A DNA stretch of 64,000 nucleotides from Coptis chinensis. Its lineage: Eukaryota; Streptophyta; Magnoliopsida; Ranunculales; Ranunculaceae. Below the pieces are notes generated by a model, which saw only the letters and a program-made list of their open reading frames with translations, was not told the DNA's origin and searched no databases. Made by a program: the position numbers and the translations under genes. The stretch lies in assembly GCA_015680905.1 (NCBI GenBank), contig CM027381.1, positions 85,027,501-85,091,500 of the forward strand. Direction: 5' to 3'. This document shows, piece after piece, positions 46,696-56,409 of this stretch (position 1 is its first letter; each line of letters begins with the position of its first letter).

Positions 46696-47777
46696 TAAGC
46701 CCCCTGAATGCTGTTCACATTCTGCGTCCATGTGAAATCTGTGGTGTTTCTCAATAGTGCAATCTGGTGGCCTACATTTGTCGGATGATTTGAGATGAAC
46801 CTATTGAGAGCGCGCGACCGCTTCCGATGACGGCGCACCTCCTTCAACATCTTTGGTAATGGCATCTCCACCAATGATCTTATCTGCTCTGGGTTGGCCT
46901 CTATTCCTCGCTGTGTCACAATATACCCCAGAAATTTCCCTGTGGTGACTCCAAATGTGCACTTCTCGGGATTGAGTTTCAAATTGTGTGTTCGCAGTAT
47001 CTGAAATGTCTCCTCCAACCCTTCCAAGTGCTCATGTTCTGACATACTCTTCTCCACCATATCATCGATGTATATCTCAATGCCTTTTTGGATTTTGCCC
47101 TCGAACATCTTCTCTCCCAAGCGCTGGAATGTGGCTTCTGCATTTTTTAATCCAAATGGCATTCTAGTATAGCAGTATGTGCCCCCTTCCACTACGAAGG
47201 AGGTTTTTTCCTGATCCGGTCCATACATTGCCACCTGATTGTACCCCATAGACGCATCCATAAATGAGAACATGCTGAACCCCGCAGTCCTGTCCACCAA
47301 CTCATCCACTCGAGGCATCGGATAACTATCCTTCGGACACTCTAGATTTACGTTCGTGAAGTCCACACACATCCGGACCTTTCCATTTTTTTTGGGACCA
47401 CGCGACCACGCGTTGGACAACCCGATCGGAATTCCACCTCTCTTATTATCCCCGCCCTTTAGCCTTGCAACCTCTTCTCGGATTCCTTCTGCATATTTGG
47501 GTCTCATGCCTCTCATCTTCTGTCTCACTGGCTTCGCGTCCTCCCTCATGTGCAGGCGATGACATGCAAACTCCGGATCTAAACCAGTGACATCCTCTAT
47601 CCCCCACGCAAAGACGTCTTTGTTTTTCACCAAGCATTGCACCAACTTACCCTTCCATTCTTCTGTAAGACTCGACCCTATCGATGTGAACTTCTCCTCT
47701 TCGCCCTCTCCCAAGTTTATTATTTCTATCTCGTCTAAAGTTTTTGGAGCCGTCGCGACCTCCTCCCCCTCCTCCAC
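46695..47777 (-). CDS. Gypsy reverse transcriptase (open frame)
   Basis: A 360-codon open frame. HRLHMREDAKPVRQKMRGMR leads into the fingers. Then come GKVRMCVDFTNVNLECPKDS, FMDASMGYNQV (F.D...GYNQ), TYCYTRMPFGLKNAEATFQR, IYIDDM as the catalytic Y-x-D-D, LNPEKCTFGV and KFLGYIVTQRGIEANPEQI. All main RT blocks are present with both catalytic aspartates. The frame ends at a stop in the start of the RNase H connection (NVNSIQGA). It makes cDNA from element RNA. Confidence 0.9.
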   Translation of the reverse strand: MEEGEEVATAPKTLDEIEIINLGEGEEEKFTSIGSSLTEEWKGKLVQCLVKNKDVFAWGIEDVTGLDPEFACHRLHMREDAKPVRQKMRGMRPKYAEGIREEVARLKGGDNKRGGIPIGLSNAWSRGPKKNGKVRMCVDFTNVNLECPKDSYPMPRVDELVDRTAGFSMFSFMDASMGYNQVAMYGPDQEKTSFVVEGGTYCYTRMPFGLKNAEATFQRLGEKMFEGKIQKGIEIYIDDMVEKSMSEHEHLEGLEETFQILRTHNLKLNPEKCTFGVTTGKFLGYIVTQRGIEANPEQIRSLVEMPLPKMLKEVRRHRKRSRALNRFISNHPTNVGHQIALLRNTTDFTWTQNVNSIQGA

Positions 47778-47795
47778 GGCCCCGCACTGTAGTTG

Positions 47796-48198
47796 CTATG
47801 TCGGCCTCTTCCTAGAGCTCGTCGACTCCTCTTCTGGTTCGCGGGACATCCTTTTGATTGTATTCTGGTGACTGTTCTTGGATGCCACCTGATCTCCGCG
47901 GACCTCATATGTTCCCGTTGGGGTAGGGAATCGGATAACTTGATAGTAAGTCGACGACACCGCCCTCATCTCATGTATCCATCTCCTCCCCAGGATTGCG
48001 TTGTATTGGGAGTTGGAGTCGACCACCATGAACCTTGAGAACACTGTCACGGGCCCCGTTATTCTTGGCGCGAAGTTCCCCATAGGCTCGTAACACTTCC
48101 ATTGAATCCATACAAACTTGTCCACGGAGGTCTCCGGTTGCCGGGTTGATCCCCATCTCCTCAAGAGCTCCTCTGAATAGCAAATCCACGGCTACCAC
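47796..48198 (-). pseudogene. Gypsy protease region
   Basis: The frames read FMVVDSNSQYNAILGRRWIH and TYYQVIRFPTPTGTYEVRGD, typical of the end of a Tat-type aspartic protease (FVVVD..S.YNAILGR.W). Just upstream, VAVDLLFRGALEEMGI carries the flank of the active site in another frame. A frameshift lies between the two. Confidence 0.8.
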
Positions 48199-48371
48199 CC
48201 GCGATCTATCAGGACCCTTTTGACCACATAATTGCCCATCGCTACTGTAATAACCAACGCATCCTCGTGTGGCGTATCCACGCCTCGGAGGTCTGCCTTG
48301 GAGAATGTAATTTTCTCATCCCCGCTCATTAACTCTGCTCTACATCTCTGCCCTCTATGGGACTCATTGAC

Positions 48372-49850
48372 CTACTGAATACTCGCCGTCCTCCTAACCT
48401 TATCCCGGTGGGCATTGTGACTCAACGCTTCCCCGCTGAAAATAACATTTATGGTTCCCAATATTCGTCCCGCGGCAAGCCCAGGCTCCCGGTCTGGAGT
48501 TTCCCCTACGAATTCCCTCAGCATCCCCTTCTCTATTAATCTCTGGACTAACCATTTCAAGGCATAACAATCATTGGTTTCGTGATTGCGCACCTGGTGA
48601 TACTCACAGTATGGCTTGTTGGGCATTTCGGCCGGAATGGTTCGCGGCCCTTCATATCCTTGCACATTTTTAATCAGCGGCAGTATCTCACTCAACGGTC
48701 TCGCCAACGGGGCATGTTCCACCTCGTGGTATGGCTTCCGCTCCCTTTGCTCTCTCCGCGCTATCTCCCTTCCTCTTTCCGGCCTTGAGGACTATCCGCG
48801 GTACCTCTCCCCGCCTCGGTCACTTCCCTTTGTCTTTTTGCATTCACCCCCTTTCTCTACCGCCGATACTGTCTTGGCTCCCCTCTTCGACTCTTTCTGC
48901 ATGGTGTCTTCATATCTAATATACTTCTCTACCCGCGGATATAACTCGTGCAATGTCGCGATCTCGTTCTTCGCCACGGACTGATGGACCGCCGTTCCAG
49001 GTCGCAGCCCCCTTTCGAATGCTATTACCGCTGTCCTCTCATCCAAATTCTCTACCTTTAGGGTCTCTGCCTTGAAGCGACATAGATACTCTCTGACCGA
49101 TTCTGCGGATCTCTGTCTAACGTTAAATAAGGCCGCGATGTCCACAACCCTCCTCTTCTGATGTATAAAGTGGTTAACAAACGCCTGCTCTAACTCTTGG
49201 AAATTGGTTATGCTCTTTGAAGGCGGTGATAGTACCGATCGGAAGCCCCACCCTTAAGGCGGGCGGGAACATCATGCCTTTCGCGGACCATCATACCTCG
49301 CCTCTTGCCGAGAGGCATCTGCTGCCTAAAGTGATGGATGGATCTCGTGGGTCACCTGCCTGGTCACCGTTCATCATATCTCGAATCGCCGATTGAGGCG
49401 TTTTGGTACCTCCGGGTCCATATCGCATCTATGGCGGGTTCGCGATTCAGCCCCGCCACCACTTGACTGGCCACGCCCGTTTGGACCCTTGTTTGTTGAA
49501 GATTCGCCACTCGGTCACTGTTAATCATTTGTTGGACTTGTTCAACCGTTAACCCGATCACCGGATTGTCCACTAGGGTCGGTCCCTGTTCCTCTTCGTC
49601 CTCCACCTTTTCATTCTCCGCTTCCTCCCCTGTTTCTTCCCCGGTCTCCTCCTCCATCCTCTCCCTCTCTCGTCTCAGCTCCTCATTTTCCTCCCTCAGC
49701 CTTCCAATCTCTTCCCGCATAAGCCGCGCTTCTTCTTCTTTCTTTCCTCCTCCTCGTCCTTCCCCCTTCTACCACCACGGCTTCCGATCCGTTGCGGGAC
49801 CCTTATCTTTCGGGGCCTACCTGCCGCCTTCTTTGGTTCCATTTCTACTT
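48372..49850 (-). pseudogene. Gypsy gag region
   Basis: From the N-terminus: an acidic coiled-coil-like part (REEIGRLREENEELRRERER at 49720 down), then LTVEQVQQMI and the Retrotrans_gag-like part ALFNVRQRSAESVREYLCRF with ERGLRPG at 49145-48960. Then comes the Tat-type knuckle CEYHQVRNHETNDCYALK at about 48610. Frame breaks occur near 49360, 49150 and 48780. When intact it forms the particle shell. Confidence 0.85.
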
Positions 49851-49857
49851 CGTTTTC

Positions 49858-49875
49858 CCCACAGGCGGCGCCAAA
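49858..49875 (-). other. Gypsy primer binding site
   Basis: Directly inside the 5' LTR the minus strand reads tttggcgccgcctgtgggg. The tggcgccg start is the primer-site type of Tat/Athila-like elements (from memory; the tRNA identity is not checked). Confidence 0.75.
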
Positions 49876-50238
49876 TGTTACAACCCTGTTTCTATTACAA
49901 GCACTATTCCCTAGCTCTTAGGCACTATTCTCCTTCTCCGCCCTACTCACTCCCCTTTCTCTCTCTTCTTCGCTCCCCTTTTCTCTAGGTTTTTCTTCTT
50001 TGGATTAATGAATCCTCCCCCTTTCTCTCTCCCCCACTATTTCTCTTTATATCTTTCTTTCCACTCATCATGGCCCTCCATCTGTTCCTCCATCTCGCGG
50101 TCCTCTTAGCTCCATGTGTAGGGTTTCCGTACCGCTACCACACGCTCTCACCCCGATCCGGTGGATCGCGAACTTATGCGTTATGTTGACCATGCACATC
50201 TCACCATTGATATCCCGGTCCTGCATCCTGCCACTACA
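49876..50238 (-). repeat. 5' LTR of the gypsy element
   Basis: A 363-bp LTR, on the plus strand tgttacaacc...gccactaca, followed by the gcgcc duplication. It closely matches the 3' copy at 40927. Confidence 0.93.
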
Positions 50239-50482
50239 GCGCCAAAACACTGGAGACTGAGTGCGGGTGCGCCTCTTTGAGCGCGGGTCGCGCCCAAACA
50301 CTGGAGTCACGAGCGCAGTGCGCTCTCTCTGAGCGCGGGTCGCGCTCTGAACACTGGACTAATTCAAAGGCACACGAGCCGCGCCTCCTCGAGGCGCATC
50401 GCGGCTCGACATATCCAACGCCGAATCAGCTCCATTTCTCTCCAGCTTTGTTTCTCTCCTCATGTGAGGGATAACTCCAACA
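50239..50482 (-). repeat. 3' LTR of copia element 3, proximal part
   Basis: Resumes after the gypsy insertion with gcgccaaaacactgg and ends ...taactccaaca. It matches 55207-55458. Together with 40392-40926 it rebuilds an LTR of about 774 bp, against 743 bp for the other copy. Confidence 0.92.
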
Positions 50483-50497
50483 ATCTCCCCCTCCCGA
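50483..50497 (-). other. Polypurine tract of copia element 3
   Basis: On the minus strand the run gttcgggagggggagat directly precedes the LTR start tgttgg. It confirms minus orientation and the LTR edge. Confidence 0.85.
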
Positions 50498-50532
50498 ACA
50501 GTGAGGGGGGATACCTCCATGCAATTTCCAAA

Positions 50533-51212
50533 TCAACAGGAGGAGTCTGCTACCATTCCGGCGGTAGCACAACAAATATCAAACTTACCTTTCGGTAAGA
50601 CTTTGGTCATCATATCCAACCCGTTCTTGTTGGTATGGATCTTCTCGATAAACAAATGCTTGTCTTCGAGTACTTCTCTAATCCAATGATAACGCACGTG
50701 TATGTGCTTGGATCTAGAATGAAAACTTGGATTCTTGCTCAAGTGGATGGCGCTCTGATCACATAGAACTACAAACTGTTTACTTTAGCCAGCCCTAGTT
50801 CGTCGAAGAACCTCTTCATCCATAGCATCTCTTTGCAACACTTTCGGTGGCTGCAATATACTTTCGGCTTCGTAGTGGAGAGAGCAACACACTTTTGCAA
50901 CTTAGATTGCCAAGAAACCTCCCCCGCAAAGTAACCCGGATAACCGGAGGCGGACTTCATCGAAGTCAACATCACCGCCATATGCGCATCGATGTAACCT
51001 TCAAGTAAAGGCTTACTTCCACCAAAACACAAACACGATTTAGAAGTGCCCTTGAGATATCTCAATATCCACTTAACACCTTCCCAATGTTCTTTACCCG
51101 GATTTGACAGAAATCTGCTTACAACCCCAACGGCGAAAGCAATATCCGGTCTAGTACACACCATGACATACATCAAACTGCCCACTGCGGATGCATAAGG
51201 AATCTTTTCCAT
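50533..51212 (-). pseudogene. Copia element 3 RNase H
   Basis: Reads YASAVGSLMYVMVCTRPDIA, HWEGVKWILRYLKGTSKSCL and EVSWQSKLQKCVALSTT, followed by RCCKEMLWMKRFFDELG. DSQSAIHL-type sequence appears after a stop near 50769 (QSAIHLSKN), then ALEDKH..FIEKIHT..N..DMMTKVLP. One or two breaks make it non-continuous. It removes RNA from the hybrid when intact. Confidence 0.87.
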
Positions 51213-52249
51213 CTGACTCTGCTCTTACCCTTATGACACATCTCTTTGGTCATGCGGAACTGGCCACCAAGCGGACAACTGACTGACTTCGCTTGATCCA
51301 TATTGAATCTCTTCAACACCTTCTCAATGTAGCTTTCTTGAGAAAGCCACAACTTCTCACTCTTTCTGTCACGAGTGATCCGCATCCCAAGTATCTGGTT
51401 TGCTTGACCCAAATCCTTCATCTCAAAGGACTTACTCAAGTCTTTCTTCAGCTTGGATATCTTGTTGATGTTTGGGCCAACTATCAACATATCATCCACA
51501 TACAGCAATAGCACTATGAAATCCCCATCTGGAAATCTCGGAACAAACGCACAATGATCAGAAGCAGACTTCTTGTATCCTTGCTTCGCCATAAAGGAGT
51601 CAAACTTTATGTACCACTGTCTCAGTGCTTGCTTCAACCCATACAAGCTCTTTATCAGCTTGCATACAAGGTGCTCCTTGCCTTTGACCTCAAACCCCTC
51701 TGGTTGGTCCATGTAGACATCTTCTTCAAGGTCTCCATGAAGAAAAACTGTCTTAACATCTAGCTGCTTAACCTCTAGGTTCATACTTGCGGCCATACCC
51801 AATACCACCTGGATAGAAGTCATCTTCACTACAGGAGAGAAAATCTCATCAAAGTCAATTCCTTTCCTTTGACCGAATCCCTTCACAACAAGGCGAGCTT
51901 TGTGCCTTGGGTGAGGATTGTTCTCCTCATGCTTGACTTTGTATATCCACTTATTCTTGAGAACTTTTCTCCCTGTGGGTTTCTCAACTAACTCATAAGT
52001 GTGATTCTTATGCAAAGAATTCATCTCGTCATGCATGTCCTTCAACCACTTTTCTTTGTCTGTACCTTCAAGTGCCTCTTGATAATACATAGGTTCTCCA
52101 CCATCCGATAGTAGCACGTACGTATGTGGTGGATACCTGGTTGAAGCTAATCTCCCTCTGTCAGACCTCCTTGCCCCATCCTGGCGGTGCCTCGGGGAGG
52201 ATGCACTTCCGCTTTTGCTCGGGTGGTGGTTCATGCATCTCATCTGCAT
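51173..52249 (-). CDS. Copia element 3 reverse transcriptase (open frame)
   Basis: A 358-codon open frame with every copia RT block: YYQEALEGTDKEKWLKDMHD, LKNKWIYKVKHEE, KARLVVKGFGQRKGIDFDEI, FSPVVKMTSIQVVL, QLDVKTVFLHGDLEEDVYMD, VCKLIKSLYGLKQALRQW, LLLYVDDMLIVG (catalytic Y-x-D-D) and LSKSFEMKDLGQANQILGM. The frame continues to NMDQAKSVSCPLG and is then shifted relative to RNase H. The well-kept frame supports a fairly young insertion. Confidence 0.92.
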   Translation of the reverse strand: MQMRCMNHHPSKSGSASSPRHRQDGARRSDRGRLASTRYPPHTYVLLSDGGEPMYYQEALEGTDKEKWLKDMHDEMNSLHKNHTYELVEKPTGRKVLKNKWIYKVKHEENNPHPRHKARLVVKGFGQRKGIDFDEIFSPVVKMTSIQVVLGMAASMNLEVKQLDVKTVFLHGDLEEDVYMDQPEGFEVKGKEHLVCKLIKSLYGLKQALRQWYIKFDSFMAKQGYKKSASDHCAFVPRFPDGDFIVLLLYVDDMLIVGPNINKISKLKKDLSKSFEMKDLGQANQILGMRITRDRKSEKLWLSQESYIEKVLKRFNMDQAKSVSCPLGGQFRMTKEMCHKGKSRVRWKRFLMHPQWAV

Positions 52250-52398
52250 CTTCTATACCAATAGGTTCTATCCCATCATGAGCAATAGGATTCTCATCAT
52301 GAGCTTCAAACTCATGGTTCTCTGCATTCTCAATGCCTTCGGCACGTTCAACATAAGGAACTTCTGGTTCTGAATCAACAAGATCATTGGTGAAAGCC

Positions 52399-53346
52399 TC
52401 AGTAGCTTCTCACCTCCTCAAAGTCTGCTATGGTTTGGTCTTCTAAGAACACAACATCTCGACTTCGGATTACCTTCTTGTTAATTGGATCATAGAGTTT
52501 GTAACCAAACTTTTCATCTCCATAACCCAAAAAAATGCACTGCTTGGCTTTGTCATCAAGCTTGGATCTCTCATCCTTCGGAATATGCACAAATGCCCCG
52601 CGCACCCAAATACCCTCAAGTATCCATAATCAACATCTCTTGCTTTAACCATACTCTCTCGGATAATCACTATTCGTAGGCTTTGCCGGCGACAAAGTTG
52701 ATCACATGCACGGCTGTACGCATTGCTTCTACCCAGTAGCTTCTAGGTAACTTAGAGTGAGATAGCATGCATCTCATCCTCTCTACAATGGTACGGTTCA
52801 TTCTCTCTGTTATTCCATTCTGTTGCGGTGTCTTGGGAACGGTCTGCTCATGACAAATCCCATGACTCTGGCAATACTCTTCAAATGGCCCAATGTACTC
52901 ACCCCCATTATCTGAGCGAATACACTTCAACAACTTCCCATCTCTCTTTCCACCATGTCTTTGTGGAATTTCTCAAACACGCCAAGTACTTCATCCTTGG
53001 TCTTCGGACTATAAGCCCATATCTTTCTTGGACGATCATCAATGAATGTCAAGAAGTACGAAAACTCCCCGGTGGGACTTTACTCTCATAGGACCACATA
53101 AGTCCAGTATGCACTAGTTCAAGGGCGGTGTCCTTTCTCGTGAGACGGAATCTTTGGAAAGACACCACCGTGTTGCTTTCCTACCAAACAGTGAGTACAT
53201 GTATTTAAATGTGTACCTTTAATGTCTGGCATGGCCTTTTGCTTAGCAAGAACTTCCATCCCTTTTATGCCCATGTGACACAGTCTCTTGTGCCACAGTT
53301 TAGATGAAGCTTCTTCTTCTGCCGCATTCACTTCTGCTTTACACAA
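52399..53346 (-). pseudogene. Copia element 3 integrase
   Basis: Pre-integrase zinc motif WHKRLCHMGIKGMEVLAKQK with CTHCLVGKQH at 53346-53120. The core has SDNGGEYIGPFEEYCQSHGI, VPKTPQQNGITERMNRTIVE and LPRSYWVEAMRTAVHVIN at 52933-52670. The C-terminal part KAKQCIFLGYGDEKFGYKLY and SRDVVF is at 52605-52400. Frame breaks lie near 53110-52940 and 52660. The D and E of the catalytic triad are visible in the core pieces. Confidence 0.87.
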
Positions 53347-53483
53347 ACTAGCCTGTGTTTTGTAAAGAGAGCAAGTTTTCTTTCCTCTGGCTGCTACAAT
53401 GGAACCTCTGCTCAGTTTCCATACCCCGTTACCAAACGAGTTTACAAAGCCATAGTCATCTAATTTCCCAGCCGAAATTAGGT

Positions 53484-54640
53484 TTAGCCGTATGTCAGGG
53501 CCTGTCTTACATCCTTGAGTGTCAAGGTGTAGCCGACATTGGTTTCTACATGAACATCTCCAATGCCTATAATCTTCGAGATGCCACTGTTACCCATCCT
53601 TACTTCACCATATTCACCACGGCTATAGGTAGTGAAGAATCCCTGTCGATTGTGGCGTGATAGGATGCTCTCGTATCTATCACCCACTCGATATCGACAT
53701 GAGGTACTAAAATAGCACACACCACAATCGACACACAATTCCCTTGGGTCGCCGACTAGTGCGGTAGTATCTCTGCCTGTGTTTCCGTTCCTCTGCACCA
53801 TGTCTTCATGTACACAGTTATTATTCTCATCCCTCTTCAGTGTTCTGCACTCATATCTGAAGTGACCTTTGGTGGCATAATAGTAACATTGCCTCTCTAC
53901 CTTAGGAGTTCTAGTTTCACCCCTAGATTCACTTCTGTCATCACCTCTAGAACGAGATGGTTTTCTGTTTCGACCTCTCCCCCGTTTCTTTGTGAAAAGG
54001 ATCTCTGAGTGAGAGGAGCTGCTTCTTGCACTCCTTCTAGTCTCCTCATTCAACAAAGACGTGGTAGCCATCTCCATGGTAACAATTCCATCTTTGGCTG
54101 CTCCATGTAGAGAAACTGCTAATGTCTCCCAACTTTCGGGTAGAGAGCCTAATAGAAACAAAGCCTCAACTTCGTCTCCCAAATTGATCTTCATCAAATG
54201 CATCTGATTGATGATATTCTGTACTTCATTAAGATGCTCAGACATTGAAGAACCTTCTTGGTACTCGTTAATGCGCAAACTTCTTAACGACTAGCACTTT
54301 GTTTCCACCCGACTTCCTCTCATAAAGGTCTTCGAGTTTCTTCCACAGACTGAAGGCTGTACTCTCTTGGGACACATGGTGAAAGACACTGTCGTCAATC
54401 CACTGTCGAATGTATCCAATCGCTTTTTACGTCAAGCTTTTTCCACTTTCGGCCTCATTTCATCATTTTTTTTCGGTTTTACTCCCTCATTCTCAATGGG
54501 AAGTGCCAAGTCCTTGCAGTATAGCAAGTCTTCCATCTTGGCTTTCCAGATGGTGTAGTTCTTCCTATTCAGACTCATCATGCGAGTGTTCACGGAATGG
54601 TCCATCTCTACAAGTTATTTAACCTCAAATCTTCTCTCAG
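53484..54640 (-). pseudogene. Copia element 3 gag and protease
   Basis: The gag frame (54278-53484) includes SMSEHLNEVQNIINQMHLMK, SLPESWETLAVSLHG and a basic linker RGRGRNRKPSRSRGD. Its zinc knuckle CYYYATKGHFRYEC has the second cysteine replaced by tyrosine. Protease follows, with ESILSRHNRQGFFTTY and GNSGISKIIGIGDVHVETN; the normal D-S/T-G core is damaged near 53720. The gag N-terminus (54640-54280) is in other frames. Confidence 0.85.
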
Positions 54641-54701
54641 GAATTTCGTAAAACACCTTCTGACCAAGATTCGGATAATACCCTAGGTTATTCTAACCAA
54701 G

Positions 54702-54714
54702 GCTCTGATACCAC
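54702..54714 (-). other. Primer binding site of copia element 3
   Basis: The minus strand reads tggtatcagagcc right inside the 5' LTR, a perfect match to the standard copia initiator-methionine tRNA site. Confidence 0.93.
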
Positions 54715-54715
54715 T

Positions 54716-55458
54716 TGTTGGGGATAATACCAATACCAATCGATTCCCCCACTACATAGATAACTTGTATGAACACACTTCAACTCCAGATGAATTCTAA
54801 ATATCACAAACTACCTATACTAACATGCCTAACTCGCTAAACAACTATCAACAACAAATAATAATGTAAAGCAGTAAAAGCAAACCACAACACAAAGATT
54901 TACCATGGTTCAGCCAATGATGCCTACTTCCACAAGAGCCAGTTCTTAATAAAGTGGGAAGGAAGATTACAATCACTCCTTGCAGTCGCTCACCTTACTA
55001 GATCACTCTTATCTCTTTACAGGGTTGTATCTCTGTAAAGGTTATCTCTCAATCTTGATAGCTTTCAAGATTGGGTTTCTCTCTCTTTGTTTTAGTCTGG
55101 ATTCCAATCCTTCTGACTTGGTTGGTTAGGTTTTTATCTCCAAACACCAAATTTCATGATTCTTGTAGAAGAAGCCCACGAAAATTAGACACAGGCGTGC
55201 TTTGAAAACGCTGGTCACGCCAAAACACTGAGATCGAGCTGGTGCGCTTCTTTGAAGCGCGGGTCGCACCCAAACACTGGAGTCACGAGCGCAGGTGCGC
55301 TCTCTCTGAGCGCGGGTCGCGCTCTGAACACTGGACTGATTCAAAGGCACGAGCGCTTGAGGCGCCTCCTTAGAGCGCCTTGGTACATATCCAACGCCGA
55401 ATCAGCTCCGTTTCTCTCCAGCTCTGTTTCTCTCCTCATGTGAGGGATAACTCCAACA
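54716..55458 (-). repeat. 5' LTR of copia element 3
   Basis: A 743-bp LTR. On the plus strand it begins tgttggggataatacc and ends taactccaaca, then the gtgag duplication. It contains a GC-rich hairpin repeat block at 55195-55385 that contrasts with the AT-rich surroundings. Confidence 0.94.
55195..55385. repeat. GC-rich hairpin minisatellite in the copia 3 LTR
   Basis: About three units of about 55 bp, each with aaacactgga(g/c)tc, a gagcgcaggtgcgctc hairpin and gagcgcgggtcgcgc. The same block is in the other LTR at 50239-50412. Each unit is nearly self-complementary. Confidence 0.8.
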
Positions 55459-55463
55459 GTGAG

Positions 55464-55727
55464 CTAATTTGATACCTCACTGAAGAGGTGTATAGTATGG
55501 GATAAGGACGACCATGATTTAAACGTATTAAACGAGTTATTTTATAAAATACGAGTCTTATGCTTAAAGTTTACTCTTCATTAGTCGAACACAGATTAAT
55601 GCAAGTCTTTTTTCTGAATAAAACCGAGATCTGGGTGAAAATGGCACATCAGAGATGTGAAATTGTGAAATGGTAAATTAATATTTTCCCTTGTCTAGGA
55701 ATATAGTATAAAGTCGTCCACTATAAT
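55464..55727. other. Flank of copia element 3, no gene seen
   Basis: AT-rich sequence after the right target duplication. I looked for TAR exon 1 on the minus strand here and did not find a convincing match. Confidence 0.4.
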
Positions 55728-56405
55728 TACAACTAGTTTTCGAACCCGTCCTACAAACGGTTGCCGTTTATATTATATTAAGTTATTCTAAAAAATATTT
55801 GGAGATATACATAGCAATAAGATATAAATGTTGTGTTGATCACTCATCTAAAATTCTTGCCATGCCGAAAACCCACTCTCCATAAAATGAAAGAACAGTT
55901 TTGTGAGAAAGCCCAATGAGGCGAAAACCATATTGAAGCTATTTGAATAGCAAAACATTCCCGTTCATATGAAAAAAGATGTGATAAATGCACACCATTT
56001 TAAATGCAAAACTATACTTGTCGAGACATTCTCACTACCTATAATACAACTATGCTTTGAGGTTAGTTCAATGCATTTGCATCCAATTTTTTATTTTTCG
56101 TTAATTATTCTTTGAGGTTAAGTCAATGCATTTGCATCTTGAAGTTAGTTATGTGTAGTTACATAAAGTTTCCAATTTCTCGTTAATTATTCTTTGGGGT
56201 TAGTTCCATGTAGTTGTATCCAGTTCTCAATTTTCCGTTAATTATTCTTTGAGATTAGTTCAATGTCTTTGCATCCAATTTCCAATTTCCCATTAATAAT
56301 TATTTAAAATTAGTTCAATGCATTTGCCTCAAATTTTTTATTTATTGTAAATTATTCTTTGAGGTTAGTTTGATGCACTTGCACACGTACAATTTCTTAT
56401 TTCCC
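55728..56405. repeat. Second minisatellite locus with conserved left flank
   Basis: About seven worn copies of the 55-bp unit at 56056-56405, preceded at 55800-56050 by sequence matching 24190-24477. Just left, the plus strand reads ctagttttcgaacccgtcctacaaacggt. On the minus strand that looks like a worn hairpin followed by CTAG, as at Helitron 3' ends, but this is weak. Confidence 0.7.
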
Positions 56406-56409
56406 CTTA

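Larger units (their letters stand above)
40927..50238 (-). mobile_element. Ty3-gypsy element, Tat type, minus strand
   Basis: Bounded by perfect gcgcc duplications (40922-40926, 50239-50243). The LTRs are at 49876-50238 (5') and about 40927-41262 (3'). The coding order on the minus strand is gag, protease, reverse transcriptase, RNase H, a second RNase H, integrase. An opposite-strand gene lies between integrase and the 3' LTR. The second RNase H and the antisense gene are marks of the Tat lineage, such as Grande and Retand, from memory. Stops and frameshifts are present, so it is no longer autonomous. Confidence 0.94.
40392..55458 (-). mobile_element. Ty1-copia element 3, minus strand, with gypsy nested in its 3' LTR
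   Basis: Flanked by perfect gtgag duplications (40387-40391, 55459-55463). The 5' LTR is 54716-55458. The 3' LTR is split into 40392-40926 and 50239-50482 by the gypsy element (40927-50238). Without the gypsy DNA the copia element is about 5.75 kb. It has a primer binding site, polypurine tract and gag-pol with relatively few breaks. The two LTRs differ at few positions in the aligned parts, so it is younger than copia element 2. Confidence 0.95.

Noticed and set aside
55495..55520. RLNHG on the minus strand as the end of TAR exon 1
   Set aside because: The phase does not agree with exon 2, the upstream frame has no TAR-like sequence, and the codons arise from a local cgtttaa repeat.
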